This document shows, in pieces, positions 1-14,242 of a stretch of DNA of 38,303 nucleotides (position 1 is the stretch's first letter; every line of letters begins with the position of its first letter). The notes beneath the pieces are model-generated. The model was not told the DNA's origin. It did not search any database and saw nothing but the letters and a program-made list of their open reading frames with translations. The position numbers and the translations under genes are program-made. Source of the stretch: Balamuthia mandrillaris (Eukaryota; Discosea; Longamoebia; Balamuthiidae). The stretch covers positions 5,001 through 43,303 of the forward strand of contig JAVKOQ010000402.1 of the NCBI GenBank assembly GCA_031835245.1. The letters run 5' to 3'.

Positions 1-333
1 AGTCGGTCGGCTTGCTAAGCTGTTTTGTCACGCTTTGGCCCATCTTTCACTTTGCTACTTTTTTTTTCTCCCCTTTGCTATTTTTTTTTTGTTACTTGGA
101 TTTTATTTCTGTTTTTTTTTGTTGCTGAACATAATATTGTCGACAATATTGTATTTTTAAACCAAATAAGGAATAATTATTGACAACTTTCAGATTCTCA
201 TGTGTTGAATCGATATTTATGTTGAAGTATTCCCCGCATCGATTATTATTACTGGATTTTCTGTGGGAGTATGTGGTGTCGACGAATAACTGATATCGAT
301 AATTTGAAGCGAGTGTAGCGAAGAGAGCAAAAG
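1..333. promoter_or_regulatory. Upstream region of MED22
   Basis: There is no coding region that I can support. The first 130 bases are T-rich. An 18-bp perfect palindrome, AATATTGTCGACAATATT, lies at 133-150. A second GTCGAC is at 278-283. ATCGAT occurs three times, at 209-214, 238-243 and 295-300, the last only 34 bases before the MED22 ATG. The same GTCGAC core recurs in other promoters of this window, so I read this as the MED22 promoter and 5' leader. Whether another gene shares it to the left cannot be seen. Confidence 0.55.
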
Positions 334-1070
334 ATGAAACGGACGGCAACAAATGCGCCAACAACAACTCCAGCGAGAACGTCGATGCCTTCTTCTGGCA
401 GTACTAGCAGCGCTGGAGGTGGTGGTGGCGGTGTAGCTGCCGCAAGCAGCGGTGCCTCCTCCTCCGCCGCTGCCAGCGCAGTGTCGGTCACCAGTAACGT
501 GGCCCTTCAACGGCTGCTCGATTCATTTCACTCCCGCATCGACGAGAAGACCGAAAAGCTCACAGAACATTTTGGAAACTTGCTAAAAGCTTCCAAAGTT
601 TGTTTTTTTCTTTCCCTTCTCTTCTTTCTATGTTTCTTTTCTTCCCTGTCTTACGCTTACACTCACTGACTCTAGGTCAGCGAAAACATGCAAAGCGCAA
701 GCGAGGACTTTCTCATCGAAGTCCAATCCACAAATCTGGTTTCCTTCTTCTTCTTGTTCTTCTTGTTCTTCTTCTTCTTCTTTCACACCTCCCCTCTCTG
801 CTTACTTTCTTCCTATTCCTAATCCTCTTTTTTTCCCTCCCTTCCATCAAGATAAGTGCTGGCGAGGCTCTTCTCTCGTTGGTGGCGGAGCTGAAGCAAG
901 GCGTGCTGCTCAATGACTTTGCCTCGCGCAACGCCGAGGTGGCGCAGCTCCAGCAGCAATATCGAGGGGAGGAGGAGCGCGCCCGGCAGAGCATTCAGCA
1001 GCTGTCGATGGAGGTCAATGCGGCACTCTTTGAGCTGGAAAATCATTATCACTCTTCTTTTCTCAAGTGA
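334..1070 (+). CDS. MED22: Mediator complex subunit 22
   Basis: Subunit of the Mediator head module, which links activators to RNA polymerase II in the nucleus. Three exons: 334-597, 676-738, 852-1070 (TGA), about 181 residues. The introns are pyrimidine-rich GT-AG. Residues 1-58 are a low-complexity Thr/Ser/Gly/Ala extension not typical of the family. The conserved part follows: RIDEKTEKLTEHFGNLLKAS, a short middle exon with SENMQSASEDFLIEVQ, then AGEALLSLVAELKQGVLLND and a helical end, LFELENHYHSSFLK. This is the MED22 (Surf5) pattern, where animal proteins read AGESLMKLVADLKQYLILND and end in LEEEYYTS. Length and all-helical character fit. The gene converges on NUP85, whose stop is only 83 bp away. 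Confidence 0.88.
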
Positions 1071-1153
1071 GAGAAAAAGAAAGCAAGATCAAAAGAGAAA
1101 AGTTGAAGAAGAAAGAAGAAGAAGAAGAGCAGAAGTTCTTTTTTTTTCCTTCC
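1071..1153. other. Convergent spacer MED22 / NUP85
   Basis: An 83-bp purine-rich spacer between the TGA of MED22 and the TAG of NUP85. I see no AATAAA on either strand, so the 3' UTRs of the two genes probably overlap. An AATAAA on the MED22 strand appears only at about 1297, inside the last NUP85 intron. Confidence 0.5.
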
Positions 1154-5219
<4,066 letters not shown>

Positions 5220-5454
5220 ATCTTTGTCTCTTCTTCGATTCGGTTGAATTTCGTGTCGACACGGAATTTTGAATTCGCGTCGACGGTGTGTCGACATCTA
5301 TCCAACTTTTTTGTTCCTAATAGAAAACAGCGTTGGCGGTGGTGTCCCTTGATACGTACTAGGATAATATCCTTGAGGAAGTTTTGTCGACGTGTCGCTC
5401 AATGTCGACACGAAAGAAACTTCACAAACGAAAAAAGATTTGGTTGCGGGAGCA
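5220..5454. promoter_or_regulatory. Bidirectional promoter NUP85 / TANGO6
   Basis: A 235-bp spacer between two divergent starts. It holds five GTCGAC cores, at 5255-5260, 5279-5284, 5290-5295, 5386-5391 and 5404-5409. The first sits in a 12-bp perfect palindrome, CGTGTCGACACG (5252-5263). No TATA box is obvious. The out-of-frame ATG at 5402 and the GTG at 5392 upstream of TANGO6 are not preferred starts. Confidence 0.6.
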
Positions 5455-8400
5455 ATGGAGGGTGCTCGCCGGGAAGATATCAAAGAAGTGGTGGAGGCGC
5501 TACGACACTACGTCGAACCGCTGCTGCCTCTCTTTCCTTCCTCTCCTCTTCCAACGGCAAGCATCACTGGCCCAACAAGCGGCAGTGATCAGCAGCTGCC
5601 GCAGCCAGTGCCATCGTGGCGCTCTCTACTTGCGCTTCTCTCTCCACAAGAAGAAGAGGAGGAGGAGGAGGAGACAGCGGGCGTGGACGTCGATGAGAGC
5701 GCAGCTGCGGAGCGGTATGCGGCGAGAGGAGTGGCGCTGTTGGACACCCTCAAGAGGGCCTTGTGCGAACGCCGCCGAAAGGACAGGGAACAACAACGGC
5801 CGAGGGAAGAAGCAGGAGGAGCGCCCTCTTCTTCCACCACACCTTCCTCTCTCGTCCCTTTGCTCAGCGTCCAGGTAGTCGTTGTTCTCTCTCCTCTGCT
5901 GCTCTCGTTCTCTCTCGCTCTCTTCTCTGCTGCTCTATCCTCTTTAGGTTCTCTCTGCTCTCCTCTTCTCTCTTTTCTCTGTGCTCTCTCGCTCATTGTT
6001 CTCTCTCCTCTCCCTGGAAAATAACAAACAAAGGAAGGAAGTATCATTTCTAAAGCGCTGACGATAGTGTCTCTGCTTGGTATCTATCCTTGCTTTGAGC
6101 CTGGCGTTGGTGTCCCATTGCAACGGCGTTCCAAACATCCAGGTATTCTGCTCCTTCTTTTCGTTATCCTTGTTGCTGTCGCTTGTTCTTCTTCTTGTTC
6201 TTCTTCTCCTTCTGCTTGTTCTTCTGCTTCCTTCTCTTGTTTCATTCTATCATCTCTTTTATTTATTTTATACTATCCTCTTTTTAGAGCGATTAAGTTT
6301 CATCCGGTCACTGCCTCAACTGAACGTACAAAAACGGTATCACCAACTCGCCACTTACGTCAACGCTTTTGTAGACTTTATAGATAGCAACGAGGAACTC
6401 GCTTCGTTCATTGTATCATACAATCTCAGCGACGTTTTAGCAGGCTTAGCCCAGTTGGCTCACTCTCCTATGTTTGCATTGTTGGATTCTTCTGTTTCTT
6501 CGTCTGCTTCGCTCACCTCGCGCACGTTTTCACCAAAAGACACACCAGCTTCCATTGTTGATCCTTTTCTTTTGCTACAGCAACAAACTCAAACAGAAAC
6601 AAACGACACTTCTTCTTCATTACAGCAAGAACGCATCGCCTTTGGTAACACTCTTTTACGCTTAGTGGATTCGTATGTTTTATTCTTTCTTATTCCTATC
6701 TTCTTTTTGTTGTGCTTTGTTTTGAGTTTAACTATCTCTCCAAAATACTTTACAAAGCACAGTCTATCACCTGCATTTGTATTCGAAAGTGTATCGATTT
6801 TACTAAGCACTCCCACTCACCCACCACCACCTTGGCTCTCCCACTCCATCACAGCGTTGCTCAGTCGTTGCGTCCAACGACCAACAGGAGTTCGTTTAGT
6901 TTTAGAACAAGTTTTATGCACTTCCTCTTCCACCTCTTCTACAGCAATGAAAGCCAACAGCTATTCCAAAGCAGTTCGGGTTATTTCCAGCGTGCCACGC
7001 CAAACATCAAAAGAGCGCTACTACGAAAGAGTGTGCCCACAAGTGGCCTCTCTGCTGGTGAATGTCGGTGGAGAAAACGAAGAAGTTCTCAACAGAGCTG
7101 CCGTTATGTTGACAGCTGCCTTTCTCCGTAAGCAAACGAATCTCACGTGTCGACATCTGTTGGCGCCTGTATTACGTCCTTTGTTACTATTGCTCTGTTC
7201 TTCTGTCCCGTCTTCTTCGGCACTTTCTTCAACATCAGCTTCCCCTTCTTCTACTTCTGTGATAGCTTGGCCTCATTTGATATTTCCAGCGGCAGAAACA
7301 GCGAGAATGGAATTTGAACGGTTCGCAGAGAAGGCCTTTTCGACTGATGTTTGCTTGGTGCAGGAGAAAGGAGACAAAGTTGTAGTAAAGGAGAAAGAAT
7401 TGCAAACATGCATCGAGTCTATTCATGTATTATTGAGAGGAGCAGATGCGACTTTGCTTACTTGCATCAGCCTTGGTAATGTTCTCCTTTTCTAGTTCTT
7501 CTTTCATTCTTCTAATGCTTTCTTCTGTTTTCGTTGGCACAGTGGCGACAACATTATTTCGGTTGTTCATATTCTTGAGGAACAGTCCCCATGCGTTAAA
7601 ACTCAAAACACGAGAGATAATAGTAATACTGCTGCGCCTCAACGAAAGGGCCAACACCCATGCTATCGCCAAGGCTCTTGCTTTTCCTGAAACAACTCAT
7701 CGAGTAACTACGCCACATCTCGAATTTGCACACGGTAGCGAAGGTGTAGTCCTTGTACTCACAGATAAAAGGTATTGCTCCTTACCTTCAATGATTCTTT
7801 GTATTGCTATGCTGTGTATGCTTTAATTTTTGTCCAGATTCTCTTCCTTCCTTTCTGTATATCTATTATTCACCTGGCGCAACCGTACTCAACCCGCTTT
7901 CGTTTTCTTATCCTCCAAGAGAGGAAGATGAATTTCAGGATGCTGCCACGATGGCAGAAAGTTTAGTAGAGTTGCTAAAAGAAGTAGGTAATGAAGAATT
8001 GGTGGGAGATCTTTTCGTGGAATTGTTGCAACACTTTGTTGGTATCACACAAGCGCTATCTTCATCCTCGGATGTGGAACTCAACGAAAGGTAGCTTTGA
8101 TTTAATTATTTATTTATTTCTCATTTTACAAACCAACTAACGGATACTCGAACAAAAACTGAATACAAATTGCCCACAACAGCCAATTGTCGATGTTACA
8201 ATTGATGGCTGAGTTAAGCGAACAGTTTGGTCCTGCTTTGGTGCGTAATGTGATACAAGTGTGCACCATGCTCAGCACCCTTCTTCAGAGCAATGATCCA
8301 ATCACCGTTGGCATCAGCTTAGCTATTATGAGCAGACTGTTATCAGGTATCTGGTTTTTTTTTTTGCTCTATTTTGTTTCTCCGCTTTTTCTTATTTTAT

Positions 8401-9650
8401 TTAATCGATAATTCCAGACGAGCTCAAGTTGAACAAAGAGGAGGAAGTGCTCCTCCTCGATATGCTTCCACGTCTGCAAGAGCTCAGCAACAACGCCGAA
8501 GATGCCACCATCCGGCAAACTGCCTCCTCTCTCTTCCTCAGCATAGTCACTCGAGATAAACATTGGAGTCAACCCGATGAAGAAACGAAAGAAGAAGGGG
8601 AAGAAACAACCCAACAGAAATCAGGAGAAGAAACCATGAAACAAATCTTTGAAGAGCTTCGTGATCCATTGCTTCCGGTGAGAGGGCATGGCCTCATTGC
8701 ATTGAGACGATTCTTGCTTTCGAAGCATCCGTTGGCCTTGCAAAACAAAGATAAGATTTTCGGAGTCTTTCAAACACAACTTCAAGATGAAGACAGGTCT
8801 GCTTTCTCCTCTGCTCCTCCATCTCTCGTTCCTTCCTTTTCCTTCCTCATCTCCTATTTGCTGCTTTTGTTTTTCTCTTCTCTAATTTATTCTTTCATTC
8901 TGCTGAAAGCTATGTATATTTGGGAGCAATACAAGGACTAACCGCATTAGGAGACTTGTTTCCGAGGGAAACCGTTTCTCTTCTCGTCAAGTTCTACATT
9001 GACCCTACCTTCAACGAGACCACTCGCCTCAAGATTGGGGAATCCCTTGTCCTCATCGCTGCTCGTTGTGGCGAAGCTCTCCCTGCTTATGGTATCGCTT
9101 ATCTCCGCATTGTCATCCTTTCTGCTCTGCTTTCTCATTTCTCGTTATTATTTTCTCCTTTTACTTTCTTTAAAACATAACTCTGTTAACCAAATACGCG
9201 GACAAAAAAGCTTCTTTATTCGTGGATGCTTTCTTGCAATGCGCCAAAGACGCCTCTGAAGAGGTGCGATCGAGCAGCCTCTCCAACCTAGCCGGCTTTT
9301 GCGAGCAAATGAGATTCGCCCTTCACCCTTACATCCAGGATATTCTCGCCTGCGTGACCTCCATTCTTCATCACGCGGATCCCTCTGACCTCGTTCGTCG
9401 CGGCGCTGCCTACGTGCTCTATCTCTTGTTCAGAGGATTTGGCGCGGAGATCTTTGAGTTTCTGCCCGAGCAGCTCAAGCCCTTGTATCGGCTGCTGAAG
9501 CAGGTGTCTGCCAACGATGCGGATGAGATCACCCGTGTGCATGCACGGCACGCCCTCGCGGAGCTGGCGGACATCGTGAAGGGCTACCTCGCGAGAGACA
9601 ACATCCCCACGCCCGACAAAAATCACGTCCTCAACATTTTAAAAGTTTGA
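5455..9650 (+). CDS. TANGO6: TANGO6/RTP1-like HEAT-repeat protein
   Basis: Member of the TANGO6 family, whose yeast relative Rtp1 is needed for nuclear import and assembly of RNA polymerase II. Animal TANGO6 is also linked to secretory-pathway organisation. Ten exons: 5455-5874, 6068-6142, 6290-6672, 6790-7475, 7543-7771, 7920-8090, 8183-8346, 8418-8796, 8910-9091, 9211-9650 (TGA); phases join to about 1042 residues (human about 1094). Diagnostic stretches are RYYERVCPQVASLLVNVGG-like (family YYRDICPQVLDL), the block SYVYLGAIQGLTALGDLFP and the C-terminal RTP1 domain, RRGAAYVLYLLFRGFGAEIF followed by RVHARHALAELADI. The protein is all-helical throughout. The ATG at 5455 is the first in frame. 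The acceptor of exon 6 is the least certain border; 7920 is chosen because it keeps the frame. Confidence 0.87.
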
Positions 9651-10015
9651 AAATGAAAATTTCGATAATTTAATTCAAAAATTTACCATATTTGGAAACT
9701 AAATTGGAACGCTTGGCTAATTGTGTAATCGAAGCCATGTATTTCATGTCGACATATGTGACGTCATCCCTCTCCCACGATTGGCGGAATCAAAATGAAT
9801 TGTTCCGTTTTTGGTAATTCAAAATTATTACTTGTCGACAGCGGTCAATTTACGATTCTCACCATTTTTTTTTTTGCTTCTGGTCACCTCCTCTCTCTTC
9901 CCCCTTTTTTTTTTTTTTCCTCTTTTCTTTCTTCGACACACACCAGCAGCGTAGCACGCTACTTGATTTTTTTTTTGTATCATCACCGCCACACACACAC
10001 ACAAAAAAAATAAAC
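9651..10015 (+). promoter_or_regulatory. Intergenic region and promoter of the actin-bundling gene
   Basis: A 365-bp spacer between tandem genes. The first 120 bases are AT-rich and probably the 3' UTR of TANGO6. GTCGAC cores lie at 9748-9753 (inside ATGTCGACAT) and 9834-9839. A perfect CRE palindrome, TGACGTCA, is at 9759-9766. T runs at 9866-9875 and around 9906-9918 are followed by (CA)n and an A-rich leader ending in aaataaacATG, the kind of leader found before strongly expressed amoebal genes. Confidence 0.5.
9759..9766. promoter_or_regulatory. CRE-like TGACGTCA palindrome
   Basis: An exact consensus site for CREB/ATF-type bZIP factors, 5 bp from a GTCGAC palindrome and about 250 bp upstream of the actin-bundling protein ATG. 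Function is inferred only from the sequence match. Confidence 0.4.
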
Positions 10016-11177
10016 ATGCAAGCCTCTGGAGCTTCTTTCACCGAGCGTTTGGACGCGGAATCCCTCAAGTTCTTCAACGACGTCTGCTCCAAGCCCTTCT
10101 CCCAGCAGGCCGTGTACTTCCTCAACGCCTACTGGCCTGAGGTTCACACCCAAGCCGAGTTCATCTTCAGGTATGGGGTCACTCAACCAAGTTTGAGATT
10201 TTGCTTCGATCGTTTTTTTTTTCAGTGTGTTTTGTTGTGCAATTTTTTCAACACTTTTTTTTTTCGTTTTCGCACTCGGGTAACAAAATCTAATCTAATT
10301 TTAATCGCCCCTTTTTTTTGTGTCGATTAAAAATTACAGCGTAGCTTGGGAGGTCATCAAGTATGCCGACATGCACTTCAAGGGCATCAGCTTGCTCCAC
10401 TTGTACAACGAGGGTAACGACTTGGACTTTGACATTGGCTTGTACTTCTACGAGCAGCTCTGCAAGTTCATGGACGACTCCAAGAACGCCAAGTGGACCG
10501 CCCAAGAGTTCGCCATGTCCCAGCCCGTCATGATGACTGCCATCAAGCGTAAGCAGGAGCTCCGCGAGAAGGTCGACGTCAACTTTGACGGCCGTGTCTC
10601 CTTCTTGGAGTACCTCCTCTACCAATACAAGGACGTCGCCAACCCTGCCGACTTTTGCCATCGTTCCATGGTTAGTTCTCTCCCTTTTTTTTTCGTTCGC
10701 TTCAAGCCCCCCACTGACCTAAATTGTTTTCACAACCAATAGAACCACGATGAGCACCCTGAAATCCGCGCTGCCCGCTTGGCCCTTGAGGAAGTGAACA
10801 AGCGCATCAAGGCCTACGAAGCCGAGAGGTACCGCCTCGAGCAGGAGGCCAAGCAGCCTGGCGTGAAGGGCCTCAAGGCCGTCAACGAGTTGGCCCAACT
10901 CGACTCCAGCCCCTTGGCCGAGCAGCTTAACAAGGTTTCCACACGCTTTCTCCCTCCTCTCCTCTCTTCTCCTCTCCTCTCCTGTATTTTCGTGCCCTAA
11001 TTCTTTTAAAATTTTTTTTAGGCTTTGATCACCGCTGAGGCTGCCGTGCGTATTGCTGTCCGCAAGTATGGCGGTGCTGGTGGCGCTGGCAGCGACGCTG
11101 GTCCCACCGAGGGTGCTTTGTGGTGGATGAGCCGCGATCTTGAGGAGAAGCAGAAGCGTTACGGCAAGAAGAAGTAA
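10016..11177 (+). CDS. abpB: 34-kDa calcium-regulated actin-bundling protein
   Basis: Cross-links actin filaments in the cortex and in protrusions; bundling is inhibited by calcium in the Dictyostelium protein. Four exons: 10016-10170, 10340-10670, 10743-10934, 11022-11177 (TAA), 277 residues (Dictyostelium ABP34 has 295). Family identity is high along the whole length: SFTERLDAES, FSQQAVYFLNAYWPEV, VIKYADMHFKGI, EGNDLDFDIGLYFYEQLCKF, RKQELREKVDVNFDGRVSFL, PGVKGLKAVNELAQLDSSPL, and the C-terminal LWWMSRDLEEKQKRYGKKK. A canonical EF-hand loop, DVNFDGRVSFLE, is at residues 131-142, with a degenerate one near 74-87. The actin-binding segment of the family lies between the EF-hands and the end. 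Codon use is strongly C-ending and more biased than in neighbouring genes, which suggests high expression. Confidence 0.95.
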
Positions 11178-11370
11178 ACCTGGTTTCCCGCCTGTTTCCC
11201 TTTGCATTTCTTTTGTTTCTTTTTCTTTCCTTCTCTTCTTCGAAGGAATTTTTAAGTTTTAAAAAATGACTCCTCAACTTTTGTATCAACCTTTTGTCGA
11301 CTTTTTTTTGCAATTTTTATCGATTATTCTTTGGAAAAAAGAAGAATAATGCATTGAAGGAGAAGTTTCT
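11178..11370. other. Convergent spacer abpB / SAM50
   Basis: A 193-bp T-rich spacer between two stops. It contains one GTCGAC (11296-11301) and one ATCGAT (11319-11324). This is the only intergenic GTCGAC of the window that does not lie upstream of a start codon. No AATAAA is clear. Confidence 0.4.
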
Positions 11371-13523
11371 TCACAAGAAAGAAGCGGAGAGACCAATTTG
11401 CCACCAGCGGGTGAGGTCTTGTGGTTGTTTGTCTATGGGGCGAGTGGCGTTGAGTTCCACCCGACCAAAGACCGTGCTGAAGACAAGCCCTAATCCAACG
11501 GTAGTCCTTCTTTCTTTCCACAGCTTCTCCATTCTTTCCTTTATCAATTCTTGGCCGCGTGCGTTTTCTTCATCACTCCCTGTTAGTTAAGTCAGTGAGA
11601 ATGAAGGAGAAGACAACTGCGGAAGTAGGAGAAGGAAGAAGGGGAGTAGAACGAAGAAAGTAGAAAGAAGAAAAGAAAGAAAGAAATGAACGAACCGGTA
11701 GAAAGAGGTAAGAGACTGCCGCCATGGGCAAAAACGTGCCCCTTAACAAATGATGGAATGTTGGGAAGAGGCAATGGGAACGTGAAATGAAGCGACTCCG
11801 AGAGATACAGCTCTCCTCCCAACGCGTTACCTTTCAGGTTTGTACAAGAGAAAAAAAAAGGTAAGGGAATAAGGGACAAGGTAAAAGGAGAGGCAGCAGA
11901 GAAGAGGGCAAAAGGAGTGAAATAAGAGAAAGGTGACGGTACTGGATTGTCGAGAACCAACACCACACGCTTCAAAGCCACGTAACGATAACGGTCCACC
12001 CAAGAAAAACCTGTCTATCACTCTGGTCTTATCGCCAAATAATGGAACCACAAAGCCTCCTTTTGCCAACGCGTTCAATGACTATTCACCAAGCAAACAA
12101 AGTGAGCATTTTTTTAAAAAAAAGAGAGAAGGAAGACGTACGCAACCCCAGCCAAGGGGATAATTGACTTGGGCAGCTGTCTCTCCTTTCAGGAATCGAA
12201 CATCTCCTCCTAATCCCGCCAACTCCTATAAACCAAACACAGATTTGTGTTACATAGAGAGAGATAGAGAGAAAGAGGAAGAGAGAAGCGAAAGAGGAAC
12301 AAAAACTAAAACAACTTAAATAAAGGTAAGAAAGACACAGAAAAGGGTATACAAACATGATGCGACTGAACAGCCCAACCTCTGGTAGGCAATACAGGGT
12401 CGTCACGCTTGTCCACCATGTAACGATGGATAAGCGATGACTTCAGGGAATGACCAGCCTCCAATCGTATCCTTTGGTAATAATAAACAAAGTTTCATGT
12501 GAGAAAGAGCCGAAACTAAGAAAACCAGAAGAGACAAACTTCGAGGCAGCATCTGAGAACGGAAGCACCTCGCGCCATGCTCCCTCGTAACGAAACTGGT
12601 GCCTACTGCCAATGGCATACACAAGAGAGGAGGAGAGCGTGCGTTGAGTTACGCCGCTGTGAAAGAGGTCGTGAGAGCTTCTTCCGGCCTGCCATTCAAA
12701 TACACGGAGCGGCTGTTGCTGATGCAGTTGCTGTTGTCTGGTGGCAAAGTAATGCGCCCAAAGTGGCTTCGTGTAGGATACCTTTTGGAAGACAGAATAG
12801 AAGGAAACGAATGCAGAAGAAGAGAAGATAGATAAAAAGCCGGAATGAAGACGACGAAGAAAGTGAGAAGAATAAGTAAGAAAAGAAGAGAAAGAAGAGC
12901 ACGAACTTGAAACGAGTTGTTACGATACTCAGTCCAGTGCGCTCCTATCCTGGTCGTCAGCGAGAGTCTCTCTCCTCTTCCAAACGGATTCGACAGCGCC
13001 ACATTTCCTTCCTTTTGTTTGTTTTGAAGTGTTAAGGAGAGAGCACGAGAAGAGAGGAGTAGAGAAGCAGAGAAGAGAAGAGAGAAGAGAGAAGCGAGAA
13101 GAGAAGAGACCGAGCGAAGAGAGATGAGAGAAGCATAGAAGCAGTGAAGAGCAAAGAGATGAAGAGAAAGGAGACCAGTTCTTGTTCTTCGCCTTCGACG
13201 GTGGTGGTCGTCATCACTCCCAGCGACCACATCTTCTTCTCCTCCACCTGCACGATGAGGTCACAGGAGCGGTTGTCCTCCGGCTCGCTGACGTCCTCCA
13301 AGATGAAGCGCACCGACTTGAAGACGTCCAAGTGCTTCAAATCGCGCATGGCCTCGAGGAGCCCGGAGGAGACCTCCTCGGCAGTGCGAGCGGCGAAGAT
13401 GGGGCTCATGCATGGGGCCAGGAGGTCCTTCTTGGTCCTTTTGTTGCCTTTCACGTAGACGTGGCGCACTCGAAAGGGGCGACCTTGGCTAGACGAAGAA
13501 GAAGACCCGCTCCACATAAACAT
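11371..13523 (-). CDS. SAMM50: Sorting and assembly machinery subunit SAM50
   Basis: Omp85-family barrel of the mitochondrial outer membrane that folds and inserts beta-barrel proteins. Eight exons on the minus strand: 13523-13176, 13011-12907, 12781-12540, 12471-12357, 12225-12142, 12081-11943, 11830-11696, 11579-11371 (TGA), 458 residues (human 469). Residues 17-105 are the single POTRA domain (RVRHVYVKGNKRTKKDLLAP through LIVQVEEKK). The barrel follows, with EAGHSLKSSLIHRYMVDKRD, the lid motif DRFFLGGPLSLRGFEACG, LGGELYLSESLHFTFPLPLP and the last strand ending in WWQIGLSASFL. The terminal hydrophobic residue is typical of outer-membrane barrels. Intron phases agree throughout. The first donor is GTCTCC, a weak site. 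No cleavable presequence is seen, as expected. Confidence 0.93.
13034..13158 (-). repeat. GAGAA-type purine repeat in SAM50 intron 1
   Basis: Irregular GAGAA/GCAGAGAA units on the plus strand, so CT-rich on the SAM50 sense strand. It fills most of intron 1 (13012-13175). It is related in composition to the CTCTT repeat in the HEAT gene. Confidence 0.8.
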
Positions 13524-13785
13524 TTTTTTTCTTTCTTTCTTTTATTTTTAATTTCGAAGCATTCTTTGCATTCTTCAGAAGTTTTAAATGATTTGAATTT
13601 TTTGCATTCTTCATAGTTTGAATGATTTGAATTCTTGGCGCATTACTTGAATTCTTTGTATTCTTTTGGAGAGAGAAGAGAAGAGAAGAGAACGATGAAG
13701 AGAACGATGAAGAGAGAAGCAGGAAGAGGGAAAAAAAGAGAATGCTGTTTGAAATGGAAAGGACTCCTGGGTTTTATTTTGGTGT
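13524..13785 (-). promoter_or_regulatory. Spacer OLA1 3' end / SAM50 upstream region
   Basis: A 262-bp spacer between tandem minus-strand genes. Near SAM50 lie two degenerate tandem copies of a unit of about 35 bp (13566-13600 and 13600-13633) built from TTTGCATTCTTCA and ATGATTTGAATT, with a third partial copy to 13660. At 13670-13715 is a short minisatellite with the unit AGAGAACGATGA, also found at 32.0 kb. No GTCGAC is present. Confidence 0.5.
13670..13715 (-). repeat. Short GAGAA / AGAGAACGATGA minisatellite
   Basis: GAGAA units followed by two copies of the 12-mer AGAGAACGATGA. The reverse complement of the same 12-mer recurs in the large HEAT gene intron near 32.0-32.1 kb. Confidence 0.85.
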
Positions 13786-14202
13786 TTACTTCTTCTTCAA
13801 ACCACCGCCAGCGTTGACCTTTTATCATTGAAAGAGAGTTAGCATAAAGAGAAAAGATGAGCGAAAAAAGAGAGTGAAGGAAGAAGAAAAAAATACAAAC
13901 CTTGAAGAAGATGATGTCTCCATCCTCCACAGTGTAATTCTTGCCCTGTTGAAGGTACTTACCGGCCGCTTTGACGGCACCTTCAGAGCCAAGCTCTTTC
14001 AAGTCGTCATATTTCATCACTTTATGATAAAAAGATAAGATAAGGTTCAACGTCAATGGAAAGAAACAGAAAAAGAAAGCAAACCTTCGGCACAGATAAA
14101 TCCGTTCATGAAGTCCGTGTGAATGGTTCCAGCAGCCTGTGGAGCCTTCGTTCCTTTCTATATATAGCCATCTCGAATTAATGCAATGAAGAGACAGAGA
14201 TG

Positions 14203-14242
<40 letters not shown>

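Noticed and set aside
5384-5878. Plus-strand open frame starting at the ATG at 5402
   Set aside because: It overlaps TANGO6 exon 1 in another frame and is basic and low-complexity; the frame with the ATG at 5455 joins all later family-matching exons.
7775-7919. Extending TANGO6 exon 6 upstream to the AG at about 7841
   Set aside because: That acceptor puts the exon out of frame with exon 5; the AG before 7920, after a good pyrimidine tract, keeps it.
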